The notes under the pieces: model-generated
The model's input: the letters and a program-made list of their open reading frames with translations, nothing else
The model's database searches: none
What the model was told of the DNA's origin: nothing
Made by a program: the position numbers and the translations under genes
Source of the DNA: Candidatus Atribacteria bacterium 1244-E10-H5-B2
Lineage (GTDB): Bacteria > Atribacterota > JS1 > SB-45 > 34-128
DNA length: 11,296 nt
Reading direction: 5' to 3'
Assembly: GCA_003575245.1 (NCBI GenBank)
Contig: NMQN01000790.1
Span: 1-11,296 of the forward strand
Part shown: one piece after another, positions 1 through 7,333 of the stretch
Layout: the number at the start of each line of letters is the position of its first letter
How positions within the stretch are numbered: position 1 is the first letter of the stretch

Positions 1-2
1 TA

Positions 3-122
3 TCTCATGAAGAAACAGGAAGAATTAAAATGATTGATGCTAATAGGAACAAAGAAGATATACATAATGAGATAATTAAAATTGTTAAAAGAAAATTAAC
101 CGTATCTCGTAAATTGAAGTAG
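3..122 (+). CDS. tmk: Thymidylate kinase, C-terminal fragment (5' end outside window)
   Basis: An open frame enters from the left edge and stops at TAG 120-122, giving 39 residues. It contains GRIKMIDANR followed by an amphipathic helix ending IVKRKL. This resembles the end of bacterial thymidylate kinases, where an R-I-x-x-IDA segment precedes the final helix. The enzyme phosphorylates dTMP to dTDP in the cytoplasm; its P-loop and catalytic parts are not in the window. The next gene is holB, the common bacterial tmk-holB order, which supports the call. The last residues (TVSRKLK) are encoded by bases 100-122, which belong to the repeat array filling the following spacer, so the C-terminus seems to have been extended or replaced by repeat DNA. 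The call rests on a short fragment plus synteny. Confidence 0.62.
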   Translation, partial: SHEETGRIKMIDANRNKEDIHNEIIKIVKRKLTVSRKLK

Positions 123-455
123 AATTCAGGAGCCAGAATCCAGAATCCAGAATAAAATCGTATTGTGTATATCACGTATTGAGTATCGTATAGAATAAAA
201 TAACAAAAATAAAAAAGTTCGCTGACGCCAGGAAAAAGAATACAGTATTCGGAGTTATCTTAAATTATAAGACTATATTTTTTATTAAATTATTTTATAT
301 TCTTCTGACTTCTGTCTACTGGCTCCTGAATTCTAAAATAATGATTATGATTTTTCGCTTTTAGCTTTAAATTTTTAGCTTAAGTAGAGTAGGGTGCAAT
401 TTATCGAATCCATAAAAAATCAAAAATAGAAATACAGGAGCAATCAAAATAAGTT
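123..455. repeat. Spacer tmk-holB: heptad-phased repeats with inverted arms
   Basis: No gene is seen here. From 100 to 155 the sequence runs in 7-bp units (AGAATTC at 121, AGGAGCC at 128, AGAATCC at 135 and 142). GTAT-centred units follow at about 158-192. The right half holds the same words inverted: 300-334 reads as AGAA/AGGAGCC heptads on the minus strand. Bases 121-136 and 319-334 are perfect 16-bp reverse complements. A T-rich heptad block at 352-379 (TTTTAGC at 359 and 373) matches one at 2593-2620. Bases 388-410 look like a decayed half of the palindrome at 7644-7713. The only expression signal identified is the AGGAG before holB; I saw no clear promoter or terminator. Confidence 0.8.
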
Positions 456-1463
456 ATGTCTTTTAAAGATATAGTTGGACAAGAAAGCGCAATAAAAATA
501 CTGACAAAATCTCAAAAAGAGAATAAAATCTCCTCGTCTTATATTTTTGTCGGGAGCGAAGGGATTGGGAAAAAGCTTACGGCTATAGAATTTACCAAGG
601 CGGTAAATTGTTTGAACCTTAATAAAAATTTAGGAGCTTGTGATAATTGCCATTCGTGTAATGAGATTAATAAGCGGTATTGTCCAGATTTAAAAATAGT
701 TGAAACAACCAAGGGTTTGATAAAAATTGAACAAATAAGAGAAATACGGAAAGAGATAGAACTGAAACCCTTTAGAAGCAAAAAAAAAGTTTACATAATA
801 GACAATGCAGAAAAGATGACCCTCGAGGCATCAAACTGTTTACTAAAAACTATTGAAGAACCTCCTTATTACGCAATAATAATTCTGATTTGTTCTAAGA
901 TAGATACAATTTTACCTACTATAGTCTCACGTTGCCAGATAGTAAATTTTGGATTGGTAACTTCCCTTAAGATAAAAGAGATATTATTAAATAAAATAGA
1001 TAATTTGGAAAAAGACAAAGCCGAAATAATTTCAAAATTAGCTCAAGGAAGCATCGGGAAAGCTTTTAAATTATCCATAGACAAGGAATATTTTATTAGA
1101 AGAGAAGAAGTATTAGACTACTTATCAGCCATATCTCCCGGAAAATACGGTGACGATATTTTTGCAAAAGTTGAAAAGATGATATCAGAAATAGATAGAA
1201 TAGAAGAAATTTTAGAAATAATAAAATTGTGGTATCGTGATATTTTAATTATTAAAAATACAGGAAATCAAAAATATATTATCAATTGCGATAAATTAGA
1301 AATATTTGGTAAGAAATCTCAAATATATTCTCAAAAAATGCTGATTGATATTTTAGATTATTTAGAACAGGTAGAAGAGTATTTGATGAAAAATGTAAAT
1401 AAGCGTCTCATTTTAGAAAGATTATTTATAAAGATGGTAGGTGTTGAGTATTGCCTAAAGTAA
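456..1463 (+). CDS. holB: DNA polymerase III subunit delta' (clamp loader)
   Basis: This is the AAA+ clamp-loader subunit that helps open the beta sliding clamp during replication. At 335 residues it has normal family length. The N-terminus MSFKDIVGQESAI is typical of HolB/DnaX proteins. The P-loop (GSEGIGKK, residues 33-40) lacks the usual Thr/Ser after the GK lysine, as expected for a delta' that need not hydrolyse ATP. A zinc module is visible as C52, C62, C65 and C68. The degenerate Walker B is IIDNAEKM (114-121), and the SRC sensor motif is at 158-160. The start is fixed by an in-frame TAA at 450-452. AGGAG at 436-440 is the likely ribosome site, but its spacing of 15 nt is long. The 3' end overlaps the next gene by 13 nt, implying co-translation with the ricT-like gene. 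Confidence 0.93.
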   Translation: MSFKDIVGQESAIKILTKSQKENKISSSYIFVGSEGIGKKLTAIEFTKAVNCLNLNKNLGACDNCHSCNEINKRYCPDLKIVETTKGLIKIEQIREIRKEIELKPFRSKKKVYIIDNAEKMTLEASNCLLKTIEEPPYYAIIILICSKIDTILPTIVSRCQIVNFGLVTSLKIKEILLNKIDNLEKDKAEIISKLAQGSIGKAFKLSIDKEYFIRREEVLDYLSAISPGKYGDDIFAKVEKMISEIDRIEEILEIIKLWYRDILIIKNTGNQKYIINCDKLEIFGKKSQIYSQKMLIDILDYLEQVEEYLMKNVNKRLILERLFIKMVGVEYCLK

Positions 1464-2302
1464 CTGGTTTAAAATTTGCCAAAACAAATTATATCTATTA
1501 TTTTAAAATTAATAGTAGGATTAGATTAAAGAAAGGGGATGTTTGTTTAGTGAAAACAGCTATTGGTTTAGACCTGGGCACAGTAGTGATCCCTTACAAA
1601 TATATAAAAACTGATGAAATAGATACCCCTCTTAAAAGTGTACTTAGAAAAGCGAATGATGAGGATTTTAAGAAACTTGAAATAATAAAGCGAGAGGAAA
1701 TTGATGCATTAAATATCTGTAAAGAGAAGATAAAAAAATTTAATTTACCAATGAAATTAGTTTACGTTAAGTATTTATTTGATAAAAGTCGGATAATATT
1801 TTATTTTGTTTCTACTCAACGAATAGATTTTAGAGAACTGGTTAAAGATTTAGCTGGAGTCTTTAAAACTAAAATCGAGTTAAGACAGATTGGAGTAAGA
1901 GATGGAACAAAATTAATAGGTGGAATAGGAATTTGTGGAAGAGAAGTATGCTGTGCTTCTTTTATTAAAAAGTTTACTCCAATTCATATTAATATGGCTA
2001 AAATGCAAAAAATTGCCCTGAATCAATCTAAAGTATCAGGTCTTTGTGGTAGATTAATGTGCTGTCTATCTTACGAATCTGAGTTCTATAAAGAGTGCTT
2101 AAAAAAGTATCCAAGACTGAAAGATAATATTGAAACAGAGAAAGGTACGGGAAAAGTTATAGAAATAAACGTGTTAAAAAAATATGTTGTAGCTGAATTA
2201 GAGACTGATGGTGATATTAAAAAGAGAATTAAAATACCCGAGGAAGAATTGGAAAAACTCAGAATAAAAAATAAAAGTGCAAAAAATGATGATAATAAAT
2301 GA
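1451..2302 (+). CDS. ricT: PSP1 domain protein, RicT/YaaT family
   Basis: The protein has 283 residues, close to Bacillus YaaT/RicT. Its PSP1 core includes the paired cysteine motifs that mark the family: ICGREVCC (C162, C167, C168) and LCGRLMCC (C199, C204, C205). In Bacillus, RicT joins RicA and RicF in an iron-sulfur complex that tunes RNase Y-dependent mRNA maturation and development. Whether that holds here is inference, since no ricA or ricF is in the window. Translation appears to start at TTG 1451, inside the end of holB, with AGGTG at 1438-1442 as ribosome site 8 nt upstream. The holB-ricT neighbourhood is conserved in Firmicutes, where yabA usually comes next; yabA is absent here. 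The C-terminal tail of about 25 residues is charged and probably disordered. Confidence 0.9.
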   Translation: MPKVTGLKFAKTNYIYYFKINSRIRLKKGDVCLVKTAIGLDLGTVVIPYKYIKTDEIDTPLKSVLRKANDEDFKKLEIIKREEIDALNICKEKIKKFNLPMKLVYVKYLFDKSRIIFYFVSTQRIDFRELVKDLAGVFKTKIELRQIGVRDGTKLIGGIGICGREVCCASFIKKFTPIHINMAKMQKIALNQSKVSGLCGRLMCCLSYESEFYKECLKKYPRLKDNIETEKGTGKVIEINVLKKYVVAELETDGDIKKRIKIPEEELEKLRIKNKSAKNDDNK

Positions 2303-2667
2303 TTTGCTATATTGTATCGCGTAAAAAGATAGAAGTTAGTATTCAGAAACCAGGAGCCAGAATATTCCATAACGAATAGAGAATAGCGTATAGTGTATTT
2401 CGCGAAAAACGAAAAGTGCAAAGCGCAAAACCATAGCTCAAAACTTAAAATTAAAGTATAGTATTTAGTATATAGTAAAGAAAGAAGAAAAAGAACTTAA
2501 GATTAAGAAAACAAAATCACAAAAATTTTGCGAACACCATGTATTCTAGTATCATCAAACAATACGGAAAAATTTTGAATTTTGAATTATGGTTTTTAGT
2601 TTTTCGTTTTAAATTTTTAGCTTTATATAATGTAGCAGACAAACAATATAGTGAATAATATAAAAAT
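2303..2667. repeat. Spacer ricT-trmN: long heptad-phased mosaic array and inverted partner
   Basis: No gene is seen. From just after the stop codon to 2479 the DNA reads in continuous 7-bp phase while the word changes: GTA-type units near 2310-2323, AGAA-type units at 2331-2365 (AGGAGCC at 2352), ATAG units at 2369-2396, CGAAAAG at 2410, CGCAAAA at 2424, then TAGTATT and TAGTATA at 2459-2472. A second block at 2572-2627 runs in heptads (ATTTTGA twice, then TTTTTAG and TTTTTCG units) and is the approximate reverse complement of 2403-2451. The whole spacer could therefore fold into a long imperfect hairpin. No convincing terminator with a U-run was found. Confidence 0.82.
2626..2631 (+). promoter_or_regulatory. 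Possible -10 box for the trmN-rsmI-metG block
   Basis: A perfect TATAAT lies 37 nt before the trmN start, at the right edge of a heptad block. No good -35 box is seen at 16-18 nt upstream; that stretch is T-rich (around TTCGTT). In DNA this AT-rich a chance match is quite possible. Confidence 0.3.
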
Positions 2668-3378
2668 ATGATTACACTAAATAATAATGAAAAAATCGAA
2701 GATTTAGGAGATAAAAGACTTAAAATTATCCAAGCAAACGATTCATATCGTTTTTCGATGGATTCTATTTTACTGCTTAATTTTATTAGACTTAAAAACT
2801 ATGAAAAAATTATTGACTTGGGTACTGGCTCTGGAATAATTCCTCTGCTTTTATTTGGTAAAAGAAAAGGATTATCTATCTATGGAGTTGAGATACAAAA
2901 AGATTTAGCAGATATGGCCAGAAGAAGTGTAGAATTAAATAAATTACAAAATGGTATAAATATAATTCAAGAGGATTTCAGAAACCTAAAAAATATTTTT
3001 AAAAACCAGCAATTCGATGTAGTAGTAAGTAATCCTCCTTATATTTCTCTGGTGCAGGGGAAGCTTAATCCTTTGAGCAGTAGAGCTATTGCCAGGCACG
3101 AAATAAAAGGTGATTTAGAAGACGTAATTTCCGTAAGTAATTATTTGCTAAAAAATAAAGGAAGAATTTATTTAATCTATAGAAGTACTAAATTAATGAA
3201 ATTAATACTTACCTTACAAAAATATGGTATTGAACCAAAGGTTATTAAATTTATTCATCCCCGGCCAGGAGAAAATGCGAATCTCGTATTGTTTGAAGGA
3301 ATAAAAAGTGGGAAAGAAGAATTAAAGATCGAAGACCCCATATTCCTTAATTTTAACGAAAAAAATGGAGACAAATAG
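2668..3378 (+). CDS. tRNA1(Val) adenine-37 N6-methyltransferase-like (YabB/TrmN6 family)
   Basis: This is a 236-residue class I SAM-dependent methyltransferase. Motif I is IIDLGTGSGIIPLLL (48-62), an acidic residue in VEIQ (E75) suits ribose binding, and the catalytic NPPY is at 122-125, the signature of N-methylation of adenine or glutamine amide. The lead-in QANDSYRFSMDSILL matches the F-x-x-D-S/A-x-L-L pattern of YabB/TrmN6 proteins, which modify A37 of tRNA-Val. Its place before rsmI, as yabB stands in Firmicutes, supports this; the exact substrate remains inference. ATG 2668 is the first start after an in-frame TAA at 2656-2658, but no clear ribosome site precedes it. The yazA-like GIY-YIG gene often found between yabB and rsmI is missing. 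The charged tail after about residue 212 is not part of the fold. Confidence 0.85.
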   Translation: MITLNNNEKIEDLGDKRLKIIQANDSYRFSMDSILLLNFIRLKNYEKIIDLGTGSGIIPLLLFGKRKGLSIYGVEIQKDLADMARRSVELNKLQNGINIIQEDFRNLKNIFKNQQFDVVVSNPPYISLVQGKLNPLSSRAIARHEIKGDLEDVISVSNYLLKNKGRIYLIYRSTKLMKLILTLQKYGIEPKVIKFIHPRPGENANLVLFEGIKSGKEELKIEDPIFLNFNEKNGDK

Positions 3379-3383
3379 GTAAT

Positions 3384-4250
3384 TTGAATAAAAATAAAGA
3401 TGGTGGTATTTTATATATTTGCGGAACACCTATAGGGAATTTAGAAGATATTACCTTAAGAGCCTTAAAGATTTTAAAAGAGGTAAAATTAATTGCGGCT
3501 GAAGATTCCAGACATACAAAAAAATTATTAAATCATTACCAGATCAACACAAAAGTTACAAGTTACTATGAATATAATAAATTTAAAAAATCTACCTATC
3601 TGGTAGAAATATTAAAAAATGGTCAGGATATCGCTCTGGTTTCTGATGCAGGTATGCCAGGAATTTCCGATCCAGGGTATGTATTGGTAAATTTAGCTTT
3701 AAAAAATAATATAAAAATAATTCCTATACCCGGTGTTTCAGCATTAATAACTGCTTTAGTTGTATCAGGATTACCCACTGCTAAATTTATTTTTGAGGGG
3801 TTTTTACCTCGTAAAATTAAAGAGAGGAAAAGATATTTTAAGAGTATAGAAAATGAAGAGCGAACCGTTATTTTCTATGAAACCCCCCACAGATTGAAAA
3901 AAGCTCTTAAAGATATGTTGGAAATATGGGGAGATAGAAAAATAGTTGTAGCTCGTGAGTTGACCAAAAAGTACGAAGAGATAATTAGAGGAAAACTAAG
4001 TCGAGTTCTAAGTGAAATTAATGCAAAAGATATAAAGGGTGAAATTACCCTGGTTGTTCAAGGGGGGATTAAGAAAAAAGGAAACGATACAATAGATTTT
4101 TTGAAAAATGAATGTATAATAGAAGAATATTTAAAAAAACTAAAAAACCAGGGTTATTCAAATAAAGATATAATAAAAATTGCTCAGGAAAAATTAGATA
4201 TTCCAAAGAATCTGATATACAAAAAGTTATTGGAAATGAAGAAAGGATGA
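3384..4250 (+). CDS. rsmI: 16S rRNA (cytidine-1402-2'-O)-methyltransferase RsmI
   Basis: RsmI uses SAM to 2'-O-methylate C1402 in the decoding centre of 16S rRNA. At 288 residues it has family length. All main motifs of the tetrapyrrole-methylase-like fold are present: GTPIGNL (14-20), AEDSRHT (39-45), SDAGMPGISDPG (87-98), PGVSA near 116-120, FYETPHR (164-170) and RELTKKYEE (191-199). The C-terminal 50 residues form the usual small helical domain. Translation most likely starts at TTG 3384, five bases after the previous stop. The N-terminal lead before GTPIGNL is of normal length, and no ATG or GTG fits. GGAG at 3367-3370 is 13 nt away, so coupling to trmN translation is likely. It is probably co-transcribed with metG, which begins 6 nt downstream. 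Confidence 0.96.
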   Translation: MNKNKDGGILYICGTPIGNLEDITLRALKILKEVKLIAAEDSRHTKKLLNHYQINTKVTSYYEYNKFKKSTYLVEILKNGQDIALVSDAGMPGISDPGYVLVNLALKNNIKIIPIPGVSALITALVVSGLPTAKFIFEGFLPRKIKERKRYFKSIENEERTVIFYETPHRLKKALKDMLEIWGDRKIVVARELTKKYEEIIRGKLSRVLSEINAKDIKGEITLVVQGGIKKKGNDTIDFLKNECIIEEYLKKLKNQGYSNKDIIKIAQEKLDIPKNLIYKKLLEMKKG

Positions 4251-4256
4251 TGATCA

Positions 4257-6176
4257 ATGGAAGAGAAAAGTCAATCTAAAAAAACATTTTATATAACTAC
4301 TCCTATCTATTATGTTAATGATGTACCACATATCGGGCATGCTTATACTACTATAGCTGCAGATGTTTTGGCCCGATATAAAAAACTATCCGGATATGAT
4401 GTTCTTTTTTCTACCGGAACAGATGAACATGGTCAAAAGATCGTTCGTTCAGCAGAAAAAGTAAATTTAACTCCTTTGGAGCTGGCAGATAAGGTGGTAT
4501 TAAAGTTTAAAAATCTCTGGCCCTTATTAAATATAAAATATGATGATTTTATACGCACTACTGAACCAAGACATATTAAAGTAGTGCAAGAAATATTTAG
4601 TAAGTTATTTGAAAAGGGTGATATTTATAAAGGTGAATATGAGGGCTGGTATTGCGTACCCTGCGAAACCTTTTGGACTGAAACTCAGTTGACGGATAAA
4701 ACATGTCCTACTTGTGGTAAAAAAATAGAGAAAATAAAAGAAGAAAGTTATTTCTTTAAAATGTCAAAATACCAAGATCGGATATTATCATACTTTGAAA
4801 AACATCCACAATGTATTCAACCGGAAACAAGAAGAAATGAAATTATAAGTTTTATAAAAAGCGGTCTTAAAGACCAAAGTATAACCAGAACAAAAAGAAG
4901 CCTAAAGTGGGGCATAGATGTCCCTTTTGATAATAATCATGTAATTTATGTCTGGTATGATGCTTTATTAAATTACATTACAGTGGCAGGATATAATATA
5001 GATAATGAAAAATTTGAAAAATACTGGCCGGCTGATGTTCATCTTGTTGGAAAGGATATATTAAGATTCCATACCGTTATCTGGTTTACTATGTTAATGG
5101 CGGCCGGAATTGAACCTCCCCAGATGGTCTTTGCTCATGGTTGGTGGACTATAGAGGGAGAAAAAATGTCAAAATCTAAAGGCAATGTAGTAGACCCCTA
5201 TGAAATGTCAGAAGAATTTGGTGCTGATGCCTTTAGATATTTTTTAATGAGAGAGGTTTCCTTTGGGCAGGATGGTAATTTTTCTAAAGATTTATTGATT
5301 AAAAGAATAAATTATGATTTAGCTAATGATTTAGGAAATTTAGTAAGCAGAACTGTAGCAATGATTGCTCAGTATTTTAACAAAGAAATTCCCCAATCAG
5401 GGATAGAAAAAGAAGAATATGATGTGAAGTTAGAGAATTTTGCTTTAAAGACTGTAAAAAAGTATTATACTCAAATGAATAATTTATCGCTTAACACCGC
5501 TTTGGAAACTATCTGGCAATTTATAAGAAGAACTAATAAATATATTGATCAAACAGAGCCCTGGATATTGGGGCGCGATAGTTCACAAAAGGAAAGATTA
5601 TCTACTATTCTCTATAATTTAGCGGAGTCTATTCGCTTATCCACTATTTTAATTTATCCCTTTATGCCGGTAAAAGCAAAAGAAATTTGGGAACAGTTGG
5701 GATTAGAAAGCGATTTAGAAAAAATAAGATTGGACGAAGATGCTTCTTGGGGAAAATTAAAACCAGGAATTATGGTTAAGCCGGGAAAAATAATATTTCC
5801 CAGGATTGATACTAAAAAGAAAGAGCAAAAAGAGGCAAAAGAAGATAAAATCAATTTCATATCTTACGATGAATTTAAGAAAATTGATTTGAGAGTAGGA
5901 AAGGTTATTTCTGCCGAAGAAGTAAGCGGAACAGACAAATTACTCAAATTGGAAATAAGTTTAGGAGAAGAAAAAAGAACCATTGTAGCCGGAGTAAAAA
6001 AGCATTACTCTGCTGAAGAAATATTAGGGAAAAGGATAATAGTAGTATGTAATTTGCAGCCTGTAAAGCTTAGAGGAATAGAATCTCAGGGAATGCTTTT
6101 AGCTGCGGTTGATAATAATGATGTAGTTTTATTGACCGTGGATAAAGAAATTAGGGAAGGCGGTAAGGTGCAATAA
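4257..6176 (+). CDS. metG: Methionyl-tRNA synthetase with C-terminal tRNA-binding domain
   Basis: This class I synthetase charges tRNA-Met with methionine. The catalytic Rossmann domain shows HIGH at 26-29, GTDEHG at 54-59 and KMSKS at 303-307. The connective domain has one zinc knuckle (C133, C136, C150, C153). The anticodon-binding helical domain spans roughly 355-510. A lysine/glutamate-rich linker (519-531) leads to an EMAPII/Trbp111-type tRNA-binding domain (535-639) with the characteristic KLRGIESQGMLLAA, which normally promotes dimerisation. The total of 639 residues is standard for this architecture. AAAGGA at 4242-4247 sits 9 nt before ATG 4257, a good ribosome site inside the end of rsmI. 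In Firmicutes metG is usually followed by a tatD nuclease gene; here a lytic transglycosylase follows. Confidence 0.98.
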   Translation: MEEKSQSKKTFYITTPIYYVNDVPHIGHAYTTIAADVLARYKKLSGYDVLFSTGTDEHGQKIVRSAEKVNLTPLELADKVVLKFKNLWPLLNIKYDDFIRTTEPRHIKVVQEIFSKLFEKGDIYKGEYEGWYCVPCETFWTETQLTDKTCPTCGKKIEKIKEESYFFKMSKYQDRILSYFEKHPQCIQPETRRNEIISFIKSGLKDQSITRTKRSLKWGIDVPFDNNHVIYVWYDALLNYITVAGYNIDNEKFEKYWPADVHLVGKDILRFHTVIWFTMLMAAGIEPPQMVFAHGWWTIEGEKMSKSKGNVVDPYEMSEEFGADAFRYFLMREVSFGQDGNFSKDLLIKRINYDLANDLGNLVSRTVAMIAQYFNKEIPQSGIEKEEYDVKLENFALKTVKKYYTQMNNLSLNTALETIWQFIRRTNKYIDQTEPWILGRDSSQKERLSTILYNLAESIRLSTILIYPFMPVKAKEIWEQLGLESDLEKIRLDEDASWGKLKPGIMVKPGKIIFPRIDTKKKEQKEAKEDKINFISYDEFKKIDLRVGKVISAEEVSGTDKLLKLEISLGEEKRTIVAGVKKHYSAEEILGKRIIVVCNLQPVKLRGIESQGMLLAAVDNNDVVLLTVDKEIREGGKVQ

Positions 6177-6226
6177 AAAAATGTAAAAAATAACCTTATC
6201 TAATATTTTATAAAATTGGAGGAGGA

Positions 6227-7093
6227 ATGATAACACGTATGTCAGAAACAAAAGACAAAAATAGAAAATCAGGCGTATTAAGATTTATTAGAAAAGCGAT
6301 TAATAAAAATAGCGAAATCATATTATCAATATTTTTAATTTTTATGATCGTTATAGTTACTACAATCGAGATAAGAATTGATCGATTAAATTTACAATTG
6401 GAAAAATATACTGAAGAATATGCAAAAAATAATAAGGAAATGGTGAATAATCTTGAAGATTTAGTAAAAGAATTAGAGAAATATCAAAAAGTGAAAATTG
6501 GCAGAGAGGACTTTACAGAAATTTATATGCAATTACAAGAATTAACTGGAATGATTTCAAACGAAGTTAAAAGAGAATTTTATATTACAAAAGCGGTAGG
6601 TATCATTTCCAAAAATAATTCTACCATAGACAGTAAATCTATATATGAGATATCTAAAACTATTTATGAGGAAGCCATAAGATATAATTTTAATCCTTTA
6701 TTAATAACTGCCATAATAAAAATAGAAAGTAATTTCGATCCCAAAGCCGTTTCAGATTCGTATGCTTATGGATTATTTCAGGTAAGAAGGTTTATTGCTC
6801 CGGAGTTGGCAGAAAATATTGGTATTAAATGGGAAGGGGCGGAAAAGACATTGTTTGATCCCATTAAAAACATTAAAATCGGAGTATATTATTTATCTAT
6901 GTTAAATAGAGATTTCAATGATTTAAAAACTGCTATCATAGCTTACAACCAAGGACCTTATGCTGTACAAGAACGATTAACTAACAACCAGGAATTAACT
7001 GATAATTATGTGAACAAGGTATTAGCCTACTATGCTAGTTTAAGAGGATTTAGTCTGGAAGAAGTGCAAAACGAGATTAAAGCTACTGATTAA
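6227..7093 (+). CDS. Membrane-anchored lytic transglycosylase (SLT domain)
   Basis: The protein has 288 residues. A basic N-terminus (about 1-28) and one hydrophobic helix (30-47) look like an uncleaved signal anchor that leaves the rest outside the membrane. Residues 50-90 are charged and heptad-like, probably coiled coil. The soluble lytic transglycosylase domain covers about 140-275: the catalytic glutamate is E167 in IKIESNFDPKAVS, followed by YGLFQV (181-186) and AYNQGP (239-244). Such enzymes cleave the MurNAc-GlcNAc bond of peptidoglycan to give 1,6-anhydro ends, in wall turnover or in making holes for envelope machines. GGAGGAGGA (6218-6226) runs right up to ATG 6227; ATG 6239 is an alternative start at longer spacing. 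It lies 50 bp after metG with no terminator seen, so it may be read from the same transcript. Confidence 0.9.
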   Translation: MITRMSETKDKNRKSGVLRFIRKAINKNSEIILSIFLIFMIVIVTTIEIRIDRLNLQLEKYTEEYAKNNKEMVNNLEDLVKELEKYQKVKIGREDFTEIYMQLQELTGMISNEVKREFYITKAVGIISKNNSTIDSKSIYEISKTIYEEAIRYNFNPLLITAIIKIESNFDPKAVSDSYAYGLFQVRRFIAPELAENIGIKWEGAEKTLFDPIKNIKIGVYYLSMLNRDFNDLKTAIIAYNQGPYAVQERLTNNQELTDNYVNKVLAYYASLRGFSLEEVQNEIKATD

Positions 7094-7276
7094 ATTAGCC
7101 GTTAGTGTACTAGTCGTTGGTGAATAGTCGTTAGTCGTTAGTTTTAAATACAAGATGCAAGTTTTCAGTTATCAATTTATAGTTTTAAGATAAAGAGATA
7201 AAAAAAATCGGCTTCTGGATTCTATTTTCTTTACGAGATACGATTCACGAGATACGAGATACGAATTGATTTGCTT
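7094..7276. repeat. Spacer after lytic transglycosylase: heptad arrays
   Basis: No gene is seen. A continuous heptad phase starts at the stop codon. TCGTTAG-type units occupy 7100-7141 (exact AGTCGTT at 7112, 7126 and 7133), and ATACAAG, ATGCAAG and related words run to about 7196. A second block at 7210-7230 (GGCTTCT, GGATTCT, ATTTTCT) is the inverted form of the AGAA/AGGAGCC family. It passes into ACGAGAT units at 7233-7267, the inverted form of the CGTATCT words at 100-111 and 11123-11136. Bases 7233-7263 match 8601-8631 at 30 of 31 positions. The array ends just before the promoter of the riboswitch transcript. Confidence 0.8.
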
Positions 7277-7277
7277 A

Positions 7278-7306
7278 TTGTAAAGAGTGTAAAAAAGTGA
7301 TATAAT
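7278..7306 (+). promoter_or_regulatory. Sigma-70-type promoter for the FMN riboswitch/ribU transcript
   Basis: TTGTAA (7278-7283) and a perfect TATAAT (7301-7306) are separated by exactly 17 bp. A TG at 7298-7299 gives an extended -10. The expected transcription start is near 7312-7314, about 20 nt before the riboswitch P1 helix. This is the most convincing promoter in the window, and it fits an independently transcribed, riboswitch-controlled gene. Confidence 0.78.
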
Positions 7307-7333
7307 CACTAAAAATAAAATATCGAAGATTAA

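Noticed and set aside
123..455. Insertion sequence remnant bounded by the 16-bp inverted pair
   Set aside because: There is no transposase coding and no target duplication, and the inverted arms are parts of heptad arrays found in other spacers.
2086..2421. Minus-strand open frame of 111 codons across the ricT 3' end and spacer
   Set aside because: It is antisense to the conserved ricT frame and runs into the heptad repeats; composition is low complexity (Phe/Ser/Leu-rich), typical of a shadow frame in AT-rich DNA.
2303..2627. Repeat-encoded small protein
   Set aside because: The period is 7 bp, not a multiple of three, and stop codons occur in every frame; no ribosome site precedes a credible short frame.
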